Of a DNA stretch of 62,207 nucleotides, positions 55,804 to 62,207 are shown piece after piece (the stretch's first letter is position 1; each line of letters begins with the position of its first letter). Where the stretch lies: positions 1-62,207 of the forward strand of contig NZ_LWSK01000023.1 in assembly GCF_001642955.1 (NCBI RefSeq). Reading direction: 5' to 3'. The position numbers and the translations under genes were made by a program. The stretch is from Rubripirellula obstinata (lineage in GTDB: Bacteria; Planctomycetota; Planctomycetia; Pirellulales; Pirellulaceae). The notes under the pieces are model-generated. The model was not told where the DNA came from, searched no databases, and saw nothing but the letters and a program-made list of their open reading frames with translations.

Positions 55804-57066
55804 GTGCGTATCCCTTCTCAATTTAACGACGGTAACCTTTACAGCCAGCGACAGGATCGTCCCGAAGCGGGGGGTGCGTCGAGTCGGCTGAAGAAAACGC
55901 GGCTAAAGAAAAGCGGTTGGCTCGGAAATCAACATCGCCAGGTCGTCCGCATGATCTTAGCACTCGTTCTGGTGATGGTCGTCATCAACGCAGCCGCTAA
56001 GCCCGAATTCTATCAGCCGTTCTTTGTTCCGCCTGCTGTCGATCCAGCGAGTTTGAATCAGGCTTCGTTGTTGGATCCATCGAAGGCCAGCAAACCCGAG
56101 GTCGAAATCCCTGAACAGGTTCGACAACAGTCAGCCGAATACGCAGCATCGCTTTCCGCGGACGAACAAATCAGTTTGGCTCGATCGCTGATTCGCTCAC
56201 TGGATCGATTCCAGAACAACGAACCCAATCCGTCGTTAGCCAAACAGTTCGACCAAATCCCGATTGATCGAGCCGAGATTCCGCTGGATTCGATGACCAA
56301 GTTGCTGATCCGGTCTTTGATCGTCGAGGCCGAAAAACGAGTCGTCGATGGAGCGGTTTGGCGCAGCGGGGATCGTGACGCATTGCGACTGCGTTTGTTG
56401 ATGATCGGGCAAGAAATTGTCGCTGCGAACACTCCGCCCGCCGCGATCGTTGGCGTCTTGTCGCTGTTGCAGCAACCCGAAGCGTTCCGTGGGCAAGCGG
56501 TCCGAATCCACGGCCAAGTGGCAAGGGTTCAGTTGATCAGTGAAGGTTCTAACAAAAACGATCCGTTGCCAGATTACTGGCAGCTTTGGATTCGACCTTC
56601 CAGCGGAGCCGATCGGCCTGTGGTGGCTCTGGTGACGTCTCTGCCCGACAAGCTAAAGCGTTTTCACAAGCTAAAGCGTTTTCAAGAAGGTGGTTCTCAA
56701 AATGATGCTCCACGCGTTGTTGTCCAAGGATCGTTTTTCAAACGGCTAGCTTATCAGTCTTCGATCGGCGCTGACTTGGCACCGGTGGTCGTTGGAAAAC
56801 TCTGGCAACCTGAATCCATGGCGGCTGCATCGGTCGGTCAATCCAAAAACGCCAACGAGGTCGGAACGATCCGCCCGTTTGTCGTCATACTTGGAGCGAT
56901 TTTCGTCGGAATCGTTTTGGCGGGCTTGGTCGTTTGGCGGACCGCGGCGTCGGCCAAACGTGCGCGGCTGGTCAGGCACGATCGCGATTCCGATGTCTTG
57001 ATTGTTCCGCCAAAACTTCAAGATCTGAACCTCGAAGATCCAGTCGTAAAATCAAACCACCCCTAG
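55804..57066 (+). CDS. Membrane protein with OB-like domain, unknown function
   Basis: 420 residues beginning with GTG 55804. A basic leader precedes a membrane segment (RMILALVLVMVVINAAA), a helical part, then a beta-rich domain (RGQAVRIHGQVARVQLISEG, RVVVQGSFFKRLAYQS) and a second membrane span near 360 (FVVILGAIFVGIVLAGLVVW) with a short tail. An 18-base direct repeat at 56648-56683 encodes KLKRFH/KLKRFQ. It resembles the following gene in domain order, so both may work together. No named family is recognised. Confidence 0.68.
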   Translation: MRIPSQFNDGNLYSQRQDRPEAGGASSRLKKTRLKKSGWLGNQHRQVVRMILALVLVMVVINAAAKPEFYQPFFVPPAVDPASLNQASLLDPSKASKPEVEIPEQVRQQSAEYAASLSADEQISLARSLIRSLDRFQNNEPNPSLAKQFDQIPIDRAEIPLDSMTKLLIRSLIVEAEKRVVDGAVWRSGDRDALRLRLLMIGQEIVAANTPPAAIVGVLSLLQQPEAFRGQAVRIHGQVARVQLISEGSNKNDPLPDYWQLWIRPSSGADRPVVALVTSLPDKLKRFHKLKRFQEGGSQNDAPRVVVQGSFFKRLAYQSSIGADLAPVVVGKLWQPESMAAASVGQSKNANEVGTIRPFVVILGAIFVGIVLAGLVVWRTAASAKRARLVRHDRDSDVLIVPPKLQDLNLEDPVVKSNHP

Positions 57067-57120
57067 GCCCAGGTCAACGCTGTGAAGCATTTCCATCCTT
57101 CAAGATACTGGGCCGGTTTG

Positions 57121-57190
57121 TTTAACCGCGTGGGCAACGCCCCGCGCGTTTGGCAGCGGATGACGCGTGGGGCGTTGCCCGACGCCGTGA
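57121..57190. repeat. GC-rich palindrome, copy a
   Basis: CGTGGGCAACGCCCCGCGCG pairs with the GCGTGGGGCGTTGCCC run near 57164-57180. It is a diverged member of the family also seen at 57222-57309, 59902-59974 and 61941-61997. Confidence 0.8.
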
Positions 57191-57221
57191 AGAGATTTGG
57201 TCCAGCAAAAACCATTGATTT

Positions 57222-57309
57222 GTTAAGCCGCGTGGGCATCGCCCCGCGAGTTTCGTTCCGCGAGTTTCGCCCCGCGTGGACGCGCGGGGCGATGCCCACG
57301 CGGTTAAAC
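57222..57309. repeat. GC-rich palindrome, copy b
   Basis: Arms of 27 bases (57222-57248 GTTAAGCCGCGTGGGC..., 57283-57309) pair with one mismatch (GTTAAG against GTTTAA). Right flank 57301-57340 is repeated in reverse near 61909-61945. Confidence 0.9.
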
Positions 57310-57344
57310 AATTTAGAAACCCTTCACGGCGTTCGGCGTTGCCC

Positions 57345-58826
57345 ATGCGATTTAACTTAGGAACTGTCCTGAAACAAGTTCCGTATTTGGCGAAATCTTT
57401 CGTAGCTGGGCCCGCCAGGGTTCAGTCGGGTACAGCTAGCAGTGAACTGAACCCTGGCGGGACCAGCTACGGGAAAACCGGGAAGTTATTTCGGGACAGT
57501 TCCCTATTGGCACTTGCTTCTTTGGCTATCGCGTCAGTTTCGCTTGCCGATTCTGCGATTGATTTGGTGGCCGGTTTTGATGCCGATCGCATCGAGCAAG
57601 TATTCCCGATCCAAAACAAACAGTCGGTCAGCGAATCGGCCAAGCTGTTGCATCGCGTCGGCAAAGTTAGGCCTGAATCGTTCATCAGTCGGACCCGCTC
57701 CAGTTTGCAAGATGACGCAACCGACGGCGATGTCGTCGGTGACGCGGTGCAGTTCGAGGGCGTTTTTGTCGAAGCAAAGTCTTACGTCGTCCCGGACACC
57801 CTGGCGGAAATGATTGGTCTGGATTCGATCGCCGTCGTTGCGATTGACGCTGACAACAACAACCTGATCAACGTCATTGCAAAGTCGGTGCCGCCAAGTT
57901 GCAAGCCTGGTGATCTTTTGAAAGTCGTTGGCATGTTGGTGACGCCTCGTCGTTCTGATTCTGATGACGAACCGGAGAACAAGGTCGCGGTTGTCGCTGC
58001 TAGGATGACATGGCATCCGCGTGATGCGGCGAATCCAAGCTGGCAATGGTTGGCGGATCATGGTGTCGATATCGCCGAACTGCCAGGTTTGAAAACACGC
58101 GATCGCCGACCGCTCAGTTCCGCTGACACCGATTTGTTTTATTCGATCATGTCGGCCGCCGCCAAGTCACCGCCGTGGCCTGAACCCGCTGCGGCCAACC
58201 CGATCGATTTATTGAGTGATCCGAATTCGCTGGTCGCCAAGTTTGTCACGCTGCCGGTCGAAACCGTTCAGATCACGCGAGTGTCCGTGACCGACGTCAA
58301 CCGACAACGGCAACTCGGCAGCGACCACTATTTCCAAATCGATACGATCGGCGACTTGGGGAACGTCGTCGTCAAAATTGAATCGGCGGATGAAGATGCG
58401 GGCGGCGAACCGGCCGTTTTCGAGAACCGCTATCCCGTGTCGATTGTGATGCTGGATCTACCCGACTTTTTGAAGACGGCGATTCGCGTTCGCGAAGGTG
58501 GTGAAGCCGTTGTTTCGGATGTCCGAGTTCAAATTCAAGTCGAAGGTTTCTTTTTTCGCCTGTGGAGCTACGAAACCGATTACATGAAACAATTCGGCGA
58601 CGAAAAACAATTTGGTCCGCTGCTGATCGCCGCCAATCTGCAAAACCTGGAAAGCGATTCGCCTGATCCGTTGGGCGTTAGCGTGATCGGCTGGATCGCG
58701 GCAGGCTTGATTGGGATTTCGATGGTTGGAATTTTTCTATGGCATCGCCAGACTGCCGCTGGTGACGCGGCAATCCGGCGTGATCGACGTGACAAATCGG
58801 CCGCTGAGATCGATCTGTCCTCTTGA
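57345..58826 (+). CDS. Membrane protein related to the upstream gene, unknown function
   Basis: About 493 residues if ATG 57345 is used; the first ~50 are read from inverted repeats (57358-57508), so the native start may instead be TTG 57507, just before LALASLAIASVSLADS, a signal-like run. The body has a beta-rich domain twice (AVQFEGVFVEAKSYV..., NRQRQLGSDHYFQIDTIGD) and ends with a membrane span near 456 (VIGWIAAGLIGISMVGIFLW) and a basic tail, as in the neighbour at 55804. Role unknown; both proteins probably act in the envelope. Confidence 0.66.
   Translation: MRFNLGTVLKQVPYLAKSFVAGPARVQSGTASSELNPGGTSYGKTGKLFRDSSLLALASLAIASVSLADSAIDLVAGFDADRIEQVFPIQNKQSVSESAKLLHRVGKVRPESFISRTRSSLQDDATDGDVVGDAVQFEGVFVEAKSYVVPDTLAEMIGLDSIAVVAIDADNNNLINVIAKSVPPSCKPGDLLKVVGMLVTPRRSDSDDEPENKVAVVAARMTWHPRDAANPSWQWLADHGVDIAELPGLKTRDRRPLSSADTDLFYSIMSAAAKSPPWPEPAAANPIDLLSDPNSLVAKFVTLPVETVQITRVSVTDVNRQRQLGSDHYFQIDTIGDLGNVVVKIESADEDAGGEPAVFENRYPVSIVMLDLPDFLKTAIRVREGGEAVVSDVRVQIQVEGFFFRLWSYETDYMKQFGDEKQFGPLLIAANLQNLESDSPDPLGVSVIGWIAAGLIGISMVGIFLWHRQTAAGDAAIRRDRRDKSAAEIDLSS
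57402..57475. repeat. Inverted repeat, CCCTGGCGGGACCAGCTAC family
   Basis: TAGCTGGGCCCGCCAGGGTT at the left pairs with AACCCTGGCGGGACCAGCTA at the right. It is nested inside a wider hairpin (GGAACTGTCCTGAAA and TTTCGGGACAGTTCC) and is read in frame at the N-terminus of the 57345 gene. Confidence 0.88.
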
Positions 58827-58913
58827 CCAGATCAGGGAACCCGCCACGATGACGGTCGCAGTAAAAAAACTGCGAAAGAGTTCAATAGAAACACTCAACC
58901 CAATATCATTTGA

Positions 58914-59870
<957 letters not shown>

Positions 59871-59901
59871 GTTGGCTGTTTCCAAAACGCGATCATCAAA
59901 T

Positions 59902-59974
59902 GTTAAGCCGCGTGGGCATCGCCCCACGCGTTGAGGGCCGCACGACGCGCGGGGCGATGCCCACGTGGTTAAAC
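59902..59974. repeat. GC-rich palindrome, copy c
   Basis: 29-base arms 59902-59930 and 59946-59974 (GTTAAGCCGCGTGGGCATCG...) pair with few mismatches. It follows mdh and could terminate its transcript. Half of the CCCTGGCGGGATCAGCTAC element comes just after, at 59999-60020. Confidence 0.9.
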
Positions 59975-60050
59975 GGCATTAAAAATGCTTAGCACTACAC
60001 CCTGGCGGGATCAGCTACGGGTTCTTCATTGACGTTGACATTGGCAAGGA

Positions 60051-61007
60051 ATGCCGACTACGTTTTTCAACAGGCTGACTGCGGTGATTGCCGCAAGCCT
60101 GTCCGACGCCAAAAACGGAACGGCGGCGGAGATTTCTAAAACGGATTCCGCCTTGCCTTTCAGATTCGACGGTGCCATGAGTCGTTTTGAGCCCTCATTT
60201 TTTTCCGGCAACAATAACGCTGGCAAGCAAGCACTTTCGAGCGACTTCGCGAGCGGAAACCAAAACCGTGAAACTCATTTCGCGGATGATTTTGCAGCGG
60301 ATGTGATGGCGGCCCAGAGATTGCGATCTCGGAAGCGATTGTTTTTCCCGCTCAACTTTCAATCGAGCTACAAGTATCCGCTGATTGTTTGGCTTCACAG
60401 CGACGGATGCAACGAAGACCAAATCAATCAGGTGATGCCGCACATCAGCCTGCGGAATTTCGTCGGTGTCGGAATTCGCGGGACTCGCGCCGCCGATGCA
60501 AACGGTCTGCGTTTTGAATGGGCCGAAAATTCGGCTGGCATCGGTGCGGCTCACGACAATGTGATTTCCGCGATTGAAGAAGCTCAGCAGCGGTTTTCGG
60601 TTCACAGTGACCGCATTGTGTTGGCTGGGTACGGCAGCGGAGGAACGATGGCGCTGCGGATTGCGATGCGCGAGCCGAATCGTTTTGGCGGGGTTGTTTC
60701 GGTCGGCGGCAGCATGCCAGGAAATTCAATCAAACAGTTCGATGCTTTGCGAAATCGCCGCTTGCCGATGTTGTGGCAATGGGCAAAAGAAAATGACCGA
60801 TACACACAGTCGCAACTCCACCGCGATTGCCAGATGGCGATGTCAATCGGCAGCCAAGTCGAAATTCGCCAGTATCCAGGCGATGACGAAATGGATACCG
60901 TGGTATTATCAGATCTGAATGATTGGGTGATGCGAACGGTGATCCCTGGTGCCAGCCAAGTCACCAACACGGCGGATTCACCGTCTTCGCTTTACTCGGT
61001 CAACTGA
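60051..61007 (+). CDS. Alpha/beta hydrolase (esterase-like) protein
   Basis: 318 residues, or fewer if ATG 60177 is the start. LIVWLHSDGCNED is the oxyanion-hole strand, and VLAGYGSGGTMAL carries the nucleophile Ser in GxSxG. The late region where a catalytic His is expected reads YPGDDEMDTVVLSDLNDWV, with no His. This may be a family trait or loss of activity. A phospholipase/carboxylesterase-type fold is likely; substrate unknown. Confidence 0.75.
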   Translation: MPTTFFNRLTAVIAASLSDAKNGTAAEISKTDSALPFRFDGAMSRFEPSFFSGNNNAGKQALSSDFASGNQNRETHFADDFAADVMAAQRLRSRKRLFFPLNFQSSYKYPLIVWLHSDGCNEDQINQVMPHISLRNFVGVGIRGTRAADANGLRFEWAENSAGIGAAHDNVISAIEEAQQRFSVHSDRIVLAGYGSGGTMALRIAMREPNRFGGVVSVGGSMPGNSIKQFDALRNRRLPMLWQWAKENDRYTQSQLHRDCQMAMSIGSQVEIRQYPGDDEMDTVVLSDLNDWVMRTVIPGASQVTNTADSPSSLYSVN

Positions 61008-61047
61008 CGTCGGATCGCCGCTCGTTGCCGTCAATGTCGATTGAGAT

Positions 61048-61419
61048 ATGGAAAAGCAAAAAATTCTAATCGTCGATGACGACCAAGAGATCGTTGACAC
61101 GGTTAGCTACGCGCTGGAAAACGCCGGCTACGAAGTCGCGATTGCTCGTGATGGAAACCAAGGTCTGGCGCTCGCTGAACGAGACGATCCTGACCTGATG
61201 ATTTTGGACATGATGATGCCAAAACGCAGCGGGTTTCTAGTCTTGGAAAAGCTGCGGCGAATTCGCGAACAGCCTTTGCCAGTAATTATGATTACCGGCA
61301 ACGAAGGCAGTCGTCACAAGGCATACGCTGAATTGCTGGGCGTCAGTGATTACTTGCAAAAGCCGTTTGCAATGGACCGATTGTTGACCGCAGTGGCAGA
61401 TTTATTGGCCAAAGATTAG
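61048..61419 (+). CDS. Receiver-only response regulator
   Basis: 123 residues, one receiver domain. Acidic pocket Asp 10-12, phospho-acceptor Asp 54 (MILDMMMP), Thr 83 (MITGNEG) and Lys 105 (LQKPF) are all in place. No output domain or adjacent histidine kinase is seen, so it probably acts by protein contact. The next gene begins 4 bases after the stop. Confidence 0.92.
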   Translation: MEKQKILIVDDDQEIVDTVSYALENAGYEVAIARDGNQGLALAERDDPDLMILDMMMPKRSGFLVLEKLRRIREQPLPVIMITGNEGSRHKAYAELLGVSDYLQKPFAMDRLLTAVADLLAKD

Positions 61420-61423
61420 CTCC

Positions 61424-61840
61424 ATGAACCAGATTTCTCGTCGCATGGTGGTGACCGCCGCGATCTGCGGTGCGTTGGGCGTCGCGATCGGTGCCTTTGG
61501 TGCGCACGGTCTGCAAAGCTACCTGACATCACTCGGCGGCGATGCCGATCTTGTTCAGCGTCGATTGGACCAATTCGACACCGGTGCCAGGTATCATTTG
61601 GTTCACTCGGTGGCACTACTTGCCCTCGCAGGAATCGGCTTTGATTCGCCCAAACTACTGCGCTGGGTCGCTCGTCTTTTCTTGGTTGGAATCGTGCTCT
61701 TCAGCGGCAGTCTTTATTTGCTGGTCATCACCGGTCAAACCAAGCTTGGAATGGTCACACCGCTGGGCGGATTGAGCTGGATCATCGGTTGGTGCTTGTT
61801 GGCTGTTGCAGCATTGAAGGCTTCACCGGCAAAAGAATAA
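61424..61840 (+). CDS. DUF423 family membrane protein
   Basis: 138 residues with four hydrophobic segments, GAFGAHGLQ and GARYHLVHSVALLAL at the first loop, and GLSWIIGWCLLAVAAL at the end, typical of DUF423 (YgdD-like). Function is unknown. It probably shares a transcript with the response regulator just upstream. Confidence 0.9.
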   Translation: MNQISRRMVVTAAICGALGVAIGAFGAHGLQSYLTSLGGDADLVQRRLDQFDTGARYHLVHSVALLALAGIGFDSPKLLRWVARLFLVGIVLFSGSLYLLVITGQTKLGMVTPLGGLSWIIGWCLLAVAALKASPAKE

Positions 61841-62207
61841 ATCGACCACGCCACTTTGATCAGCCGCCACGCGATAGAGAACACCCGGCGTAGAAATGTC
61901 ATAGGCGCTGCCCAACGCCGTAAAGGGTTTCTAAAATTGTTTTACCGCGCGGGCATCGCCCCGCGCGTCCATGCGGCACGACGCGCGGGGCGATGCCTGG
62001 GCTGACGAAAATCCTTGCGTGGAGGGAAACTGGATGGCTTTGGGGATTTGTGGCTGACCGGCTTCGGTGTTGATTGCAAATTGCAAAATGAACACTGAAA
62101 AATGTAAATTGACCAGCGAATACCGCTTTCCAAGAATTTTCAATTTGCAATGTTCATTTTGCAATTTGCAATGTTCGACTGGTTCGCGAAAAACATCACC
62201 CACCGCA
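61841..62207. other. Intergenic repeat-rich end of window
   Basis: These 367 bases have no supported gene. They hold GC-rich palindrome copy d (arms 61941-61968 and 61981-61997) with a left flank shared with 57301-57340 in reverse, and an AT-rich perfect inverted repeat at 62073-62172. Confidence 0.8.
62073..62172. repeat. Perfect 22-bp AT-rich inverted repeat
   Basis: ATTGCAAATTGCAAAATGAA (and two more bases, 62073-62094) is exactly complementary to 62151-62172. The inner flanks also partly pair. The repeat unit TTGCAAATTGCAA is itself near-palindromic. Confidence 0.9.

Overview
The window looks like a chromosomal segment of a planctomycete of the Rhodopirellula/Rubripirellula type (family Pirellulaceae); this is inferred, not proven. 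Supporting signs are a giant surface protein with the LEPR N-terminal signature, a cell-envelope protein built of YxVxRPV-type repeats, a membrane Ser/Thr kinase with a WD40 tail, an anti-sigma-like protein carrying a DUF1559-like pseudopilin region, genes for tetrahydromethanopterin (H4MPT) C1 metabolism in a bacterium, weak Shine-Dalgarno signals, and many dispersed palindromic repeats. I found no rRNA or tRNA gene, CRISPR array, transposase or prophage.

Layout. 0.3-1.8 kb: SDR/DUF2867 protein. 1.9-9.0 kb: a divergent export-like unit: a TolC-type lipoprotein on minus, and on plus three chained genes (GAF-HlyD hybrid, HlyD adaptor, and a PqqD-like/M50 protease/HlyD-like fusion) with no recognisable energised pump. 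9.2-18.5 kb: LEPR surface protein translationally coupled to a kinase-WD40 protein. 18.7-21.7 kb: acidic Cys-rich secreted protein and the repeat-rich envelope protein. 21.8-25.1 kb: two methyltransferases and a flippase-like protein, probably for surface glycans. 25.1-27.4 kb: pyrB with a downstream dihydroorotase-like gene that has lost its metal ligands (pyrC'). 28.0-30.1 kb: a second TolC paralogue. 30.4-34.1 kb: trmB, then a HemD-HemE fusion coupled to a formylmethanofuran dehydrogenase B-like gene. 34.2-39.3 kb: ABC transporter operon with an 865-residue membrane partner. 39.4-42.5 kb: small membrane protein, Tat-exported DUF3500-like protein, anti-sigma/sigma pair. 42.7-44.4 kb: NCS2-like permease. 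44.4-47.3 kb: Uma2 protein, then pabA - DUF447 - beta-RFAP synthase (H4MPT synthesis). 47.3-49.5 kb: glycosyltransferase and sugar epimerase. 49.6-55.6 kb: two TPR proteins and an ExbB/ExbD/ExbD motor set. 55.8-58.8 kb: two related membrane proteins. 58.9-61.8 kb: malate dehydrogenase, esterase-like protein, receiver-only response regulator, DUF423 protein.

The main themes are envelope biogenesis and transport (two TolC proteins, three HlyD-like proteins, ExbBD motor, ABC system, glycan genes, surface proteins), C1/H4MPT metabolism spread over two loci, and pyrimidine and haem synthesis. Intergenic spaces are filled with at least five families of inverted repeats. One copy lies in frame inside a gene, one supplies a stop codon, and one has probably been built into the N-terminus of a gene. 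The best candidate for an undescribed system is the pump-less M50/HlyD/TolC unit at 1.9-9.0 kb.
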